A stretch of DNA of 64,000 bases from Pseudomonas veronii (GCF_001439695.1 NZ_JYLL01000027.1:1-64000), one strand, 5' to 3'. Positions 17,302 to 26,324 are shown, counted from the first letter of the stretch. The notes: generated by a model from the letters alone, not told the origin. Numbers and translations: made by a program.

Positions 17302-18576
17302 TTACTTGAGCGTAACGTCGAGCATCGGCGGGATGTAACCGTAGTCGTACTCGGCAACCACGAACGTCTGCTGCCCTTTGATCTTGATCCCCACCGTCGG
17401 TGCTTCGGTGCCGCCGATACGAATCTGCGTGCCGGTTTCGTCGGTCGGTACGCTGTCGATAAATGAGGTCACCAGGCCGTTGGGCATCACGCAGTGCGAG
17501 TAGGTCTGGAACGGCTGGGAAGACGGATTTCCCAGTACCAGGCCGGAACCGTTCAAGGGTACGTAAGGACCGAACAGCGAATCTGCGACAAAGCCGTACA
17601 CACCGTCTGGCCCGGTCACCCCATCGGCATAGGTAAAGGTGTGGCTGATGGTGAACAGGTAGTACTTGCCGTCCTGGAACACGAAGTGCGGGCGTTCGGT
17701 CTGATCGTTGACGCCTACCGCGGTCAGCAGCGGCGGCAGCATTTCCCAGTCGTCGCCGTCTTCGTCACGGGCTACGGCGATACCGACACAGGCCGTCTGG
17801 AAGCGCGAGTTGCCGACGTCTTCATAACCCGGCGGCACATCACCGACTTCTGCTTCACCGACCTTGTGCGAGCCGCGCTCGCCGGCCACGTTGCCCTCGA
17901 ACAGCATGTACAGCTTGCCATCCTTCGGGTCGCGGAACGGCCATGGATCACGGAAACCCCAGAAGGCGTTTTGCGCTTCGGTCTGGTACATCTTGCCGTC
18001 GGCCTCGAACAGCGGCTTGACCTTCTCGAAGCCGACCAGGCTGACGCCATGCTCGGTGGTCACCACACGGCCACGCACCTTGACGATGGTCGCGCCCGGC
18101 GTGACCGCGGTGTAGTACAGGTCCACTTCGCCTTGCTCGTTCAACAGAATCGGCGTGCCGGCCCATTCGCGAACGGTCGGCGAAACCCCTTCAGCCATCA
18201 CTCGGCCGCCGAGTTCCCAGTTCTTGCCGGTGCGGGAGAACCAGTAGTACATCTTTGCCCGGCCATGGCGATCGTTCCAGTCGCGGGTGATGTCGTAGTT
18301 ACCGTTCTGGTCGAGGTATTGCGGGTCGTTCGGGTGACGATCCGCAGTCAGGGTGAAGATCACCGACCAGCCATCGACAGAGGTGATGTTGCCGTCGATA
18401 TCACGCAGCGGCATGGTGTCCCAGATAAATACCTCGTCGCTCAGTACCGGGAAGTTCGCACTGACCAGTGGCTGGGTGGTAGTGGGGTCGTCCGCGCGGA
18501 CTTTCAGCGCATCGGCTCGGGTCCACAGGCTGGGTTGATGGGGTGTTTTGCCAAATTTCTCAGTGTTGCTTTTCAT
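17302..18576 (-). CDS. lsc: levansucrase, glycoside hydrolase family 68
   Basis: This protein of 424 residues matches the P. syringae Lsc type along its length. The three GH68 catalytic residues are visible: Asp53 in IWDTMP (nucleophile), Asp210 in FRDPWPF (transition-state stabiliser) and Glu294 in NDQTERPHF (acid/base). Their spacing of 157 and 84 is the same as reported for P. syringae Lsc. The enzyme splits sucrose and polymerises fructose into levan; there is no classical signal peptide, as in other Gram-negative Lsc proteins. It stands alone, without sucrose-uptake genes. A perfect LexA-type palindrome lies 38 bp upstream of the start, which is unexpected for this gene. Confidence 0.95.
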   Translation of the reverse strand: MKSNTEKFGKTPHQPSLWTRADALKVRADDPTTTQPLVSANFPVLSDEVFIWDTMPLRDIDGNITSVDGWSVIFTLTADRHPNDPQYLDQNGNYDITRDWNDRHGRAKMYYWFSRTGKNWELGGRVMAEGVSPTVREWAGTPILLNEQGEVDLYYTAVTPGATIVKVRGRVVTTEHGVSLVGFEKVKPLFEADGKMYQTEAQNAFWGFRDPWPFRDPKDGKLYMLFEGNVAGERGSHKVGEAEVGDVPPGYEDVGNSRFQTACVGIAVARDEDGDDWEMLPPLLTAVGVNDQTERPHFVFQDGKYYLFTISHTFTYADGVTGPDGVYGFVADSLFGPYVPLNGSGLVLGNPSSQPFQTYSHCVMPNGLVTSFIDSVPTDETGTQIRIGGTEAPTVGIKIKGQQTFVVAEYDYGYIPPMLDVTLK

Positions 18577-19288
18577 AGGGAAAAACCTCGTCCATGAATG
18601 GATTCAAATAAATACTGTATTTATATACAGTCATTTAACTGTAAAAGACTCCTCCCTTCGGGTCAAGGGAAAAAATGCATTTATGCATAATTGAGTTTTT
18701 TGTTGAAGCTGATACGTTTCAGCTTGTGATGTTTCTAGAGGTTTGTTCTCGGACCGATCAGCGACGTTACCTGCATGATGCTGGGTAGACGCAGGTGGTC
18801 AAATCGATCAACGCTGTCGAACCTGGCAAAGAGTTTTGGTGCGATGGCATGGACGTAGCCCTGCGTCTTCAACGCCAGCATCACTATCAGTAGAGGAGTC
18901 AGGCAATGAACGGTGCAATCGATGCGCGGGCACGTCACCGAGAGGCTCAACCGGCATTAATACTTGCAAGTTAGGGGCTGCGGATTGTGGGTTAAGTCAG
19001 TCGAATTAATTTCGCAGCTGTTTCGAAAGCCGACAGCAACGATGCTACCGAGCCAATCAAGCTGATCAGGTTGCCTGGGATCGGGTACATCCCCCCAAGG
19101 GGTTAGTACCGATACAAAGTTGACTCACCGGAGGTACGGACGAAAACTTGGATGAACTGATGGCGATCTCATCCCAGGCCTAGGTCTGTGAAAGCTACCA
19201 AAGCGGAGCTGGTCGGCCGGTCCGTGGCGCCGAGCGTTCGCCACCGCTCAAGCCCGGTGACTCGGCGAAGCCCTGAACGCTTCCACCG
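18577..19288. other. 712-bp region upstream of levansucrase
   Basis: The first 60 bp hold the LexA-type palindrome. Further out is an AT-rich patch with the inverted repeat TGCATTTATGCATA near 18675. A minus-strand open frame at 18735-18950 (71 codons) has no ribosome site; its PKLFARFDSVDRFDHLRLP segment could be a transposase relic, but I cannot assign it. The remainder shows nothing recognisable. Confidence 0.4.
18615..18630. promoter_or_regulatory. LexA-type SOS box upstream of levansucrase
   Basis: Read on the minus strand, the site is CTGTATATAAATACAG. It fits the LexA core CTGT-N8-ACAG exactly and has the AT-rich centre of Pseudomonas SOS boxes. It is 38 bp from the levansucrase start codon and in the promoter zone of no other gene. 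Levansucrase promoters of P. syringae are known to derive from prophage sequence, which makes a residual phage or SOS operator plausible. Function is not shown. Confidence 0.6.
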
Positions 19289-19861
19289 TCAGCGGGCTGC
19301 GCCGTGTCGTACCACTTCTATACAAAAGGTCTGTTCGTAGGGCGGTACGTTGCATTCGACAATATCAGTGGCGGCGACTTGCAGGTGTATACCGACAATG
19401 TCGGCCCGGATCGGCTGCTGACGGACATGCCGGTCGACCAGTACCGCCGTATGGACCCGACGAGCCCCCAGTTGTGCCAGATATGCACAAGTGCGCAGGA
19501 GGGAATGGCCTTCGAAGAGCACATCATCGACCACCAGAAACGTGGTATTGGCCAGATCCAACCTGCCCAGGGCCGGGTTTTCGGTCAATTGCGTGTAGGT
19601 ATGCAGCACTTGCAGGTCGTCGGCGTAGCGCTTGACCTGCAGCGGGTAAACAGGGAGTTCCGGCCGGCCGGTCTGACGCGCAATGTACTCGCGCAACCTT
19701 TGAGCCAGGGGCAGGCCCCTGCGCTCGATGCCTATCAGTGCCGCATGCGTCGGTAGCGCCAGAGGTGTGGGCACAAGCTGCCGCGAGTGAATGTATTGCT
19801 TGCCCGGGCACTTGATATAAATCAACTCCAAGGCCGCATCGACGGAGGATTCTGAGTTCAT
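19289..19861 (-). CDS. phosphoribosyltransferase, PyrR-like
   Basis: This protein is about 190 residues from the ATG at 19861 (MNSESSVDAALELIY). It contains ALIGIERRGLPLAQRLREYI and the PRPP-binding loop TFLVVDDVLFEGHSLL, the type I PRTase signature in the PyrR/Upp-like variant. The exact base substrate or regulatory role is unclear; there are no pyrimidine genes nearby, so it is unlikely to be the pyr regulator. It is divergent from the universal stress protein gene; this pairing recurs in pseudomonad stress clusters. Confidence 0.8.
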   Translation of the reverse strand: MNSESSVDAALELIYIKCPGKQYIHSRQLVPTPLALPTHAALIGIERRGLPLAQRLREYIARQTGRPELPVYPLQVKRYADDLQVLHTYTQLTENPALGRLDLANTTFLVVDDVLFEGHSLLRTCAYLAQLGARRVHTAVLVDRHVRQQPIRADIVGIHLQVAATDIVECNVPPYEQTFCIEVVRHGAAR

Positions 19862-19947
19862 AAATAAGGTGCTCGGTTCGGCGGTGAACACGACAGTTGT
19901 CCGCCATTGCGGGCAATGACAAACGTGCAAGCCCATGGAGTCCGATC

Positions 19948-20844
19948 ATGAGCCAGTATCAACGGTTATTGCTGATCATCAACCCGGCGTTGCGCGGGTC
20001 TCAAGCCATGAACCATGCTGCCGCTCTGGCCAAGGTCAGCGGTGCGAGCCTGCACATTGCTGCCTTGATCCCTACCTGGAACCTGTTGTCGCTGCTCGAA
20101 GAGGGTGACCGGGGAAAAGCTCGCGAAAATTATCTGCAAGATCATCGCGATTGGCTCAAATACCAGGCAGCTCATCTGCGTGATAGTAATAAAGGTATCG
20201 AAGTGACGGCTGAAGCGAAGTGGGCCGACGACCTTCAGCAAGAAATTCTCGATTACGTCGCAGAAATGCAGCCAGACCTGCTGATCAAGCAGGTGCAGCG
20301 CGAACCGGCACTCAAGCGTGCATTCATCACCCCGCTGGATTGGCGTTTACTGCGTCACTGTCCGATACCGGTCTATCTGCTCAGCGAAGACGACCTGCCC
20401 TTGCCGCGCAAGATCGTGGCGGCGGTCGATGCCTCCAATACCCTTGCCCAGGACAACGAGCTCAATGAACGGATCATCCAGCAGGCTTCCAGTCTCGCCA
20501 TCCAGTGTCAGGCCGAGTTGCACTTGCTGTATGCCTGCGACATTTCCATGGTGTACCTGGGCGATATGGGCGGCGGTGGCCTGACAATTTCGGACCTTGG
20601 CAGGCAGTTGCGCAAAGGTCATGAAAAGTCATTCCTCGAACTGGCCGACCGTTATGGCGTGCCTGCCGACCGGCGGCATTTCATTGAAGGACAGCCTGTC
20701 GCGGTGCTCCATGCGTTCACCGATGAGCAGCATATGGATGTGATTGTGATGGGCAAGGTCCAGTCCCACGGACTGGACAAGCTGCTGGGCAGCACCACCG
20801 AACATCTCCTGTATCAGGTGTCCTGCAGCATTCTGGCTATCTAG
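19948..20844 (+). CDS. universal stress protein with two Usp domains (UspE-like)
   Basis: This protein is 298 residues from the ATG at 19948 (MSQYQRLLLIINPALRG), with GGAG upstream. Two tandem Usp folds are visible. The first spans about 1-145. The second (RKIVAAVDASN, about 152, to the end) carries DVIVMGKVQSHGLDKLLGSTTEHLLYQVSCSILAI, the G-2x-G-9x-G(S/T)-like loop near the C-terminus. It is cytoplasmic and probably a stress or anoxia-survival factor. Neighbours are the phosphoribosyltransferase and a broken phosphoribosyltransferase-hydrolase gene. Confidence 0.9.
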   Translation: MSQYQRLLLIINPALRGSQAMNHAAALAKVSGASLHIAALIPTWNLLSLLEEGDRGKARENYLQDHRDWLKYQAAHLRDSNKGIEVTAEAKWADDLQQEILDYVAEMQPDLLIKQVQREPALKRAFITPLDWRLLRHCPIPVYLLSEDDLPLPRKIVAAVDASNTLAQDNELNERIIQQASSLAIQCQAELHLLYACDISMVYLGDMGGGGLTISDLGRQLRKGHEKSFLELADRYGVPADRRHFIEGQPVAVLHAFTDEQHMDVIVMGKVQSHGLDKLLGSTTEHLLYQVSCSILAI

Positions 20845-20900
20845 CGCGGCGAGGGCCGCCTATTCCGAAATCACAGGCGTTATCGTCGGAGGAGGTCCTC

Positions 20901-21275
20901 GTGATCCTTAGTCCCTCATTGCAAACCCTCTTGCCAAACCGCGTCGAGGCCGGTCGACGACTGGTGGAACCCTTGCTCAAATACGCCAACAGGTCTGACG
21001 TCATCAATCTCGCGTTGCCCCGGGGCGTTGAACGGAACGCCGATTTGCGTTTGCCGACCAACACCCGCGCCTTGGTCGTTTTCGTACACGGCAGCGGTAG
21101 TGGCCGTTTGAGCCCGCGTAATCAATACGTGGCCGATGTACTGGCCCATCGGGGCTTGGGCTCGCTGTTGTTTGACCTGCTCAGGGAAACGGAGCAGCGC
21201 CTGGATAACTTGAGGCGTATCAGGATTCTGACGCACGCTCGTTTTATCAATCTCTTCAAGCGTGTATGCCGATGA
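20901..21275 (+). pseudogene. phosphoribosyltransferase/alpha-beta hydrolase fusion, internally deleted and truncated
   Basis: A GTG start with a strong GGAGGAGG site opens a frame whose first part (LPNRVEAGRRLVEPLLKYAN then VINLALPRG) is the N-terminus of a phosphoribosyltransferase. It jumps directly to a dienelactone-hydrolase-like segment (TRALVVFVHGSGSGRLSPRN, LAHRGLGSLLFDLL). Complete homologues fuse a full PRTase of about 200 residues to a full hydrolase. Here most of the PRTase, including its PRPP loop, and the catalytic half of the hydrolase are gone. The frame ends in unrelated residues at 124 codons. Confidence 0.7.
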
Positions 21276-21282
21276 AGAAATT

Positions 21283-21735
21283 TTATTCCCGGCGATCACT
21301 TCCTCGCGATTTTCCAAGCAAGCGCCGCTTTTGTTTTTCCAGGAAGAACATCACCTCGAGCTTCAGATTATCGGGGTCGAGGAAATAAACCGCATAGTAG
21401 CCCTCGCCATAATCCGGATAGTCAGCGGGTGCGTCGACAATCGTAACCGCCTGATCCAGCAGGAACGCGTAGAGCGCATCGACGTCCTCGCGCGCGGCAA
21501 CCTCGAACGCATAGTGGTGATAGCCCACATCGCCGGTCCGGTGCTTGTGTTTGCGCCCCTGGGCATCGGCTTCGGTGATCCAGAACAGGGTTTCGCCATT
21601 GGTCCAACCAATAACCCGGTCGAACTCCCACTCTATGGTGAATCCCAAGAAACCGAGTACCTGATCGTAGAACGCCCTGGAGCGGTCCAGATCACTGACA
21701 CGAATAGCCAAGTGGTCTATCCCGATGACGTTCAT
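21283..21735 (-). CDS. VOC-family (glyoxalase-like) protein
   Basis: This protein is 150 residues from the ATG at 21735 (MNVIGIDHLAIRVSDLDRSR). It has the two beta-alpha-beta-beta-beta modules of the vicinal oxygen chelate fold, with metal-ligand candidates His8 in GIDHLAI, His77 in VGYHHYAFEV and Glu126 in LKLEVMFF. It ends KRRLLGKSRG. The reaction is unknown, but it resembles glyoxalase/dioxygenase-superfamily proteins. It follows the aldehyde dehydrogenase by 46 bp on the same strand, so a shared role in aldehyde or electrophile handling is plausible. Confidence 0.85.
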   Translation of the reverse strand: MNVIGIDHLAIRVSDLDRSRAFYDQVLGFLGFTIEWEFDRVIGWTNGETLFWITEADAQGRKHKHRTGDVGYHHYAFEVAAREDVDALYAFLLDQAVTIVDAPADYPDYGEGYYAVYFLDPDNLKLEVMFFLEKQKRRLLGKSRGSDRRE

Positions 21736-21781
21736 CCTGTCAGGTCTCCTCGGTTTCTTGGGACAAAGAGCGCTGTTGAAC

Positions 21782-23173
21782 TCAGAACGGGGCGTCGATA
21801 TCGACCACGACAATGAGCTTGTGGTTGACGAACTCCTTGAGCCCGAGACCGATCAGCTCGCGGCCGTACCCCGAGCGGCGCACGCCACCGAAAGGCAGAT
21901 CGGCTTCGACCTTGGTCGGATGGTTGACGAACACCATGCCGGTGGAGATTTTCTTCGCGACTTCTGCGCCATGCGCCGTGTCCGAGGTGAATACCGAACC
22001 GCCGAGGCCGAACGGCGAGTCGTTGGCGATACGCACTGCATCGTCTTCATCCTTGGCGCGGAACACCATGGACACCGGGCCAAAGAACTCCCAGTAGCGA
22101 GCGGGGTTGTCTTCGGCGACATCGGTCAGGATCGTCGGCTGCACGAATGCCCCATCGACAGGCACGGGCGGCCCGACTTCTTCGGCCTTGGCGCCAAGCT
22201 TCACGGCTTCGAGGATCTTTTGTTTGACCTCATTGGCCGCGCTTTGCGAGGAGAGCGGTGCCAGGGTCGTTTTCGCATCGAAGGGATCGCCGGCCACCAA
22301 CTCCGCGACGCCCTTGCGATAGAGCGCGAGGAAGTCGTCATAGACCGCATCGACCACGATCATGCGCTTGGAGGACACGCAGACCTGCCCGGCATTCCAA
22401 TGCCGGCCGAACACCGCCCATTTGCTCGTTTTCGCCAGGTCCGCGTCGGCCAGCACGACGAAGGCGTCGGCGCCGCCGAGTTCCAGGGTGGATTTTTTCA
22501 GCGCTTTACCCGCTTGCGACGCAACCACCGCACCGGCGCCTTCCGAGCCGGTCAAGGCAACGCCCTGCACGCGGGCATCGTTGATGATCAGCTCGATCTG
22601 CGAACGCGTGGCGTACAGATTACGGAAGGCGCCGTCAGGCAGGCCGGCATCCTTCATCAACTTTTGAAAGCCAGCGGCGCTTTGCGGCACATTCGCTGCG
22701 TGTTTGAGAAGCACGGTATTACCGGCAGAAAGCTGCGGCGCCAGAATGCGGGCGATCTGGTAATAAGGGAAGTTCCACGGCTCGATCGCCAGCAGCACGC
22801 CGAGCGGTTCGCAGACGAGAACCGCCTCGCCCTCGGCAGGGTCGAGGACCGGGAGTTTCTCCGGCTTGAGCAAGGTTTCGGCATTGCGCACATAGTATTC
22901 GAAGATTTTTGCCGACAGCTCGACCTCGGCTTTCGCCTCGGCAAACAGCTTGCCCATCTCCAGCGTCAGTACCCTGGCAAAGGCGTCGCTGTCCTTGCGC
23001 AGGATATCGGCCGCATTCTGCAGGATGCGCGCACGTTCGGCGAAAGATGTGTCCTTCCACGCCAGGAAAGCCTCATGGGCCTTGCCGATGGCCGCGGTGA
23101 CTTCTGCATCGGTCGCATCGGGAAAGGTTTGCAGTGTCTCGCCCGTATAGGGATTGATTGTTGCGTATGCCAT
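21782..23173 (-). CDS. NAD(P)-dependent aldehyde dehydrogenase (succinate-semialdehyde type)
   Basis: This protein of 463 residues belongs to the ALDH superfamily. Its N-terminus MAYATINPYTGETLQTFPDA and short length fit the GabD/YneI (Sad) group. Motifs are EPWNFPYYQ, the catalytic Glu in TLELGGADAFVV, the catalytic Cys in NAGQVCVSSKRM, and the C-terminal DLPFGGVRRSGYGREL. It oxidises an aldehyde to an acid; succinate semialdehyde is the family-based guess. A VOC protein gene follows on the same strand and a zinc alcohol dehydrogenase lies divergent. Confidence 0.9.
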   Translation of the reverse strand: MAYATINPYTGETLQTFPDATDAEVTAAIGKAHEAFLAWKDTSFAERARILQNAADILRKDSDAFARVLTLEMGKLFAEAKAEVELSAKIFEYYVRNAETLLKPEKLPVLDPAEGEAVLVCEPLGVLLAIEPWNFPYYQIARILAPQLSAGNTVLLKHAANVPQSAAGFQKLMKDAGLPDGAFRNLYATRSQIELIINDARVQGVALTGSEGAGAVVASQAGKALKKSTLELGGADAFVVLADADLAKTSKWAVFGRHWNAGQVCVSSKRMIVVDAVYDDFLALYRKGVAELVAGDPFDAKTTLAPLSSQSAANEVKQKILEAVKLGAKAEEVGPPVPVDGAFVQPTILTDVAEDNPARYWEFFGPVSMVFRAKDEDDAVRIANDSPFGLGGSVFTSDTAHGAEVAKKISTGMVFVNHPTKVEADLPFGGVRRSGYGRELIGLGLKEFVNHKLIVVVDIDAPF

Positions 23174-23662
23174 GTAAAAGCTACTCCAGAACCGTTTCGA
23201 CTAAATGGCCAACCCGCCGCTGAGTGCATATGCCGGGCCTGCCGAAGGTACACGAGGAACAGGTTTCAAACATGGAGCCAAAGGTCGCAGGCCCACCCAG
23301 ACCCGAGAGATCGGGGAGCTCACTTGACGTTCAGGGCGGCGGCGACGGTCACTGAAAGCGGCCACGATGATCTGCCGATCAGCGTCTCCTGTTGATCTTT
23401 GTCATAGAAAGGCAAAGAAGAGGCGTCCTTGCGCGGGTTGCCTGACTAATAGGCATCCCCCTTTTGCGCGACTTGTGCCATAAGACCGGTAGCGTTGGCG
23501 ACCCGATGGCGCAGCAATAGCATCCATTGACTCCCCGACCCTGGGGCCGGGTGGCGGGCATTGCGCCAGACTTCGGAGCGCTGGAAGGGTGGTGCTGTAC
23601 TGCTTTGGCATTTGTTGGGCCCGCTGTAACGCAAGCTCACTCACGGATACAAGGAGATAAGC
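23174..23662. promoter_or_regulatory. divergent intergenic region with possible Anr/Fnr half-box
   Basis: This 489-bp stretch separates the aldehyde and alcohol dehydrogenase genes and contains no convincing coding sequence. At 23392-23405, TTGAT-CTTT-GTCAT matches the Anr/Fnr consensus TTGAT-N4-ATCAA at 8 of 10 positions. It is far from both starts (over 200 bp). No terminator or RNA gene is recognised. Confidence 0.3.
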
Positions 23663-24673
23663 ATGAAAGCTGCTGTTGTTGCCCAAGGGCAACGCGTGAA
23701 CGTGATCGAAAAAACATTACGGCCTCTGAAACATGGTGAGGCTCTCCTTAAAATGCAGTGCTGCGGGGTCTGCCATACCGACCTGCACGTCAAGAACGGC
23801 GATTTCGGTGATAAAACCGGGGTGATCCTAGGCCATGAAGGCATCGGTATCGTGCAGCAGGTAGGACCAGGCGTCACCTCTCTGAAGCCCGGTGACCGTG
23901 CTAGCGTAGCCTGGTTCTTCCAGGGCTGTGGGCACTGTGAATACTGCAACAGCGGCAACGAGACACTCTGCCGCAACGTAAAAAACTCCGGTTACACCGT
24001 GGATGGCGCAATGGCCGAAGAGTGCATTGTCGTCGCCGACTACTCGGTGAAAGTGCCTGATGGGCTTGATTCTGCGGCGGCGAGCAGCGTGACCTGTGCT
24101 GGCGTAACGACCTATAAAGCCGTGAAGGTTTCCAATATCCGCCCTGGGCAATGGATTGCGATCTACGGGCTGGGCGGCCTGGGGAATCTGGCGTTGCAGT
24201 ACGCAAAAAATGTATTCAACGCCCGAGTGATCGCCGTGGACATCAACGATGATCAACTGCAGTTCGCCAGGGAAATGGGCGCTGACCTGGTCATCAACTC
24301 CCGCAACGAGGATGCCGCAAAAGTTATCCAGGAGAAGGTCGGCGGAGCTCACGCGGCTGTCGTGACGGCCGTCGCCAAGGTCGCGTTCAACTCTGCGGTG
24401 GATGCCCTGCGTGCCGGTGGACGCCTGGTCGCAGTTGGGCTTCCGCCTGAAGCCATGAGCCTCGATATTCCTCGGTTGGTGCTTGACGGGATCGAGGTGG
24501 TCGGCTCACTGGTCGGTACTCGACAAGACCTCGTAGAAGCCTTCGAGTTTGCCGCGCAAGGCAAGGTGGTGCCGAAGGTAACATTGCGTCCGATCGAAGA
24601 TATCAATGAGATCTTCGATGAAATGCAGCAAGGGAAAATCAAAGGCCGCATGGTGATTGATTTGAGTCATTGA
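23663..24673 (+). CDS. adhP: zinc-dependent alcohol dehydrogenase AdhP
   Basis: This 336-residue protein matches the bacterial ethanol-active AdhP type. The catalytic zinc set is GVCHTDLH (Cys37) with GHEG (His58-Glu59); the structural zinc loop is CGHCEYCNSGNETLC; the NAD loop is YGLGGLGNLALQYAK. The ATG has an ideal AAGGAGATAAGC. AdhP interconverts ethanol or small primary alcohols and aldehydes with NAD(H). The partner aldehyde dehydrogenase is divergent upstream, and a universal stress protein gene is close by, so a role in fermentative or low-oxygen survival is possible. Confidence 0.92.
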   Translation: MKAAVVAQGQRVNVIEKTLRPLKHGEALLKMQCCGVCHTDLHVKNGDFGDKTGVILGHEGIGIVQQVGPGVTSLKPGDRASVAWFFQGCGHCEYCNSGNETLCRNVKNSGYTVDGAMAEECIVVADYSVKVPDGLDSAAASSVTCAGVTTYKAVKVSNIRPGQWIAIYGLGGLGNLALQYAKNVFNARVIAVDINDDQLQFAREMGADLVINSRNEDAAKVIQEKVGGAHAAVVTAVAKVAFNSAVDALRAGGRLVAVGLPPEAMSLDIPRLVLDGIEVVGSLVGTRQDLVEAFEFAAQGKVVPKVTLRPIEDINEIFDEMQQGKIKGRMVIDLSH

Positions 24674-24679
24674 CGGGCC

Positions 24680-24707
24680 ATTGGCAGTCGCTCGGGCGGC
24701 TGCCAAT
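24680..24707 (+). terminator. hairpin after adhP (possible terminator)
   Basis: The 8-bp stem ATTGGCAG/CTGCCAAT starts 6 bp after the adhP stop. No clear T run follows, so terminator function is uncertain. Confidence 0.4.
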
Positions 24708-24851
24708 ACCGTTGGCTCCTCGCGACGAGAAGCGCAGCCGATCGCTTTTGCCGATAGTTTCTGGATGGTTTTCTCACCTGCATCGCTAGATATTGAGGCG
24801 AGGTTGATGATAGGTTTTGCGTCCAAAACCATCCTGCGCGGGAGATAACCG

Positions 24852-25469
24852 ATGTTTGGCGTGACCGACTATGGCGCTTTCATCATCGCCTTCATCATCG
24901 TCCTGGCCATTCCTGGCCCCGGCAATTTTGCCCTCATCACGGCGACCGGCAAAGGCGGGATAAAAGCGGGTTTGGCTGCGACGTGCGGAGTGATACTCGG
25001 TGACCAGGTGCTCTTATGGCTGGCGGTTGCTGGCGTCGCAACCCTGCTGGCCGCGTATCCGGCAGCGTTCCATCTCATTCAATGGTTGGGTGCGTCGTAC
25101 TTGGCGTGGCTGGGCCTGCGAATGTTGTTTAGTCAGGCTGGGGCCGCGCCGCGCAAGAGCCGGATGGATAACGGCCATTTCCTGCGTCAGACCATGATGA
25201 TCACGTTGCTCAACCCCAAGGCGATCATCTTCTACATGGCCTTTTTCCCGTTGTTTGTCGATCCGGTGAAGCATCAGGGCATAGTGACATTCGCGTTCAT
25301 GGCCGCGACCGTAGCGGTGGTGACGTTCCTCTATGGTTTGATAGCCGTCCTATTGACCCACAAGCTCGCTCAGCGCATGCGGGCCAACCCGCGCATCGCC
25401 AATCTGCTGGAGCGCTTGGCCGGCGTTTGCCTGCTGGGGTTCGGCGTCAAGCTGGTCGCCATGCGCTGA
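24852..25469 (+). CDS. LysE/RhtB-family amino-acid exporter
   Basis: This 205-residue inner-membrane protein has about six transmembrane helices. The family signature IIVLAIPGPGNFALIT lies in helix 1, GIKAGLAATCGVILGD follows, LNPKAIIFYMAFFPLF lies mid-protein, and the end is CLLGFGVKLVAMR. A ribosome site (GGGAGATAACCG) precedes the start. Members export amino acids such as threonine, homoserine or lysine; the substrate is not predictable. It stands alone between adhP and an SDR gene. Confidence 0.88.
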   Translation: MFGVTDYGAFIIAFIIVLAIPGPGNFALITATGKGGIKAGLAATCGVILGDQVLLWLAVAGVATLLAAYPAAFHLIQWLGASYLAWLGLRMLFSQAGAAPRKSRMDNGHFLRQTMMITLLNPKAIIFYMAFFPLFVDPVKHQGIVTFAFMAATVAVVTFLYGLIAVLLTHKLAQRMRANPRIANLLERLAGVCLLGFGVKLVAMR

Positions 25470-25562
25470 ATACGAGCCGTTGGTTTACCCTGGCAGTGAT
25501 GCCGACGTTGCCCGCTGGGTGCTACGGTGATGGCTTTTTAGCAACCCATTCGAGATGTCCCT

Positions 25563-26324
25563 ATGAAACCCAATCCGACAATCGATAACGTATTACGCGT
25601 CGCGTTGGTTACAGGGTCCACTTCCGGTATCGGCGCAGCCATTGCACGTGCACTAAGCCGGGCAGGCTATGCAGTGGTGCTCCATTCGCGAAACTCTGCG
25701 GATACGGGACGCGCTATGGTTGCCGAAATGAAGCAGGCTATTTACGTGCAAGCTGATCTTGCTTTTGAAGCTGACAGGGTCAGGCTTGTTAATGAGGCGA
25801 TCGCCGCGTGGGGGCAGCTCGACGTATTGGTCAATAACGCCGGTATTAGCAGAGTCATTCCGCACGGCGACCTTGCCTCGGCCAACTCGACGGTGTGGCA
25901 CGAACTTAACGAGGTTAATGTCGTGGCGCCGTTCCACCTAGTCGCATTGGCCGAGTCGGCATTGCGCGATGCCGCCTGTTACCGTCGAGCAGGTTGCGTC
26001 GTAAACATCAGTTCGCATGCCGGTATCCGTCCTAAGGGCGCATCTATTCCCTATGCGGTAAGCAAAGCTGCGCTTAATCACATGACCCGCTTGCTCGCGG
26101 TATCGCTGGGGCCAGAAATTCGCGTAAACGCTGTGGCGCCTGGCTTGGTCGACACGCCGCTGACCGCAGAGTGGACAGAGGCCCAAGAGTTGTGGCGAAC
26201 TCGTGCCCCTATGCGCAGGGCCGCTAGCCCAGATGACATCGCAAACGCTGTTGTAATGCTGGTCGAGTCGGACTACTTGACCGGCGAGATACTCCTCTCA
26301 GACGGCGGGTTGAATCTGACCTAG
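25563..26324 (+). CDS. short-chain dehydrogenase/reductase
   Basis: This protein of 253 residues is a classical SDR: TGSTSGIGAAIA cofactor loop, NNAGISRV, NISSHAG with the catalytic Ser, YAVSKAALNHM (catalytic Tyr and Lys), NAVAPGLVDTPL, and the C-terminal GEILLSDGGLNL. The arrangement is that of FabG-like 3-ketoacyl or polyol dehydrogenases. It has no operon partner, lying convergent to the two-component system. The substrate is unknown. Confidence 0.85.
   Translation: MKPNPTIDNVLRVALVTGSTSGIGAAIARALSRAGYAVVLHSRNSADTGRAMVAEMKQAIYVQADLAFEADRVRLVNEAIAAWGQLDVLVNNAGISRVIPHGDLASANSTVWHELNEVNVVAPFHLVALAESALRDAACYRRAGCVVNISSHAGIRPKGASIPYAVSKAALNHMTRLLAVSLGPEIRVNAVAPGLVDTPLTAEWTEAQELWRTRAPMRRAASPDDIANAVVMLVESDYLTGEILLSDGGLNLT

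Noticed and set aside
18735..18950. 71-codon minus-strand gene
   Set aside because: No ribosome site and no secure domain; only a vague transposase-like segment.
21725..23395. 556-codon plus-strand open frame
   Set aside because: It lies antisense to the intact aldehyde dehydrogenase and VOC genes, shows no domain, and is explained by the high GC content of the third codon positions.
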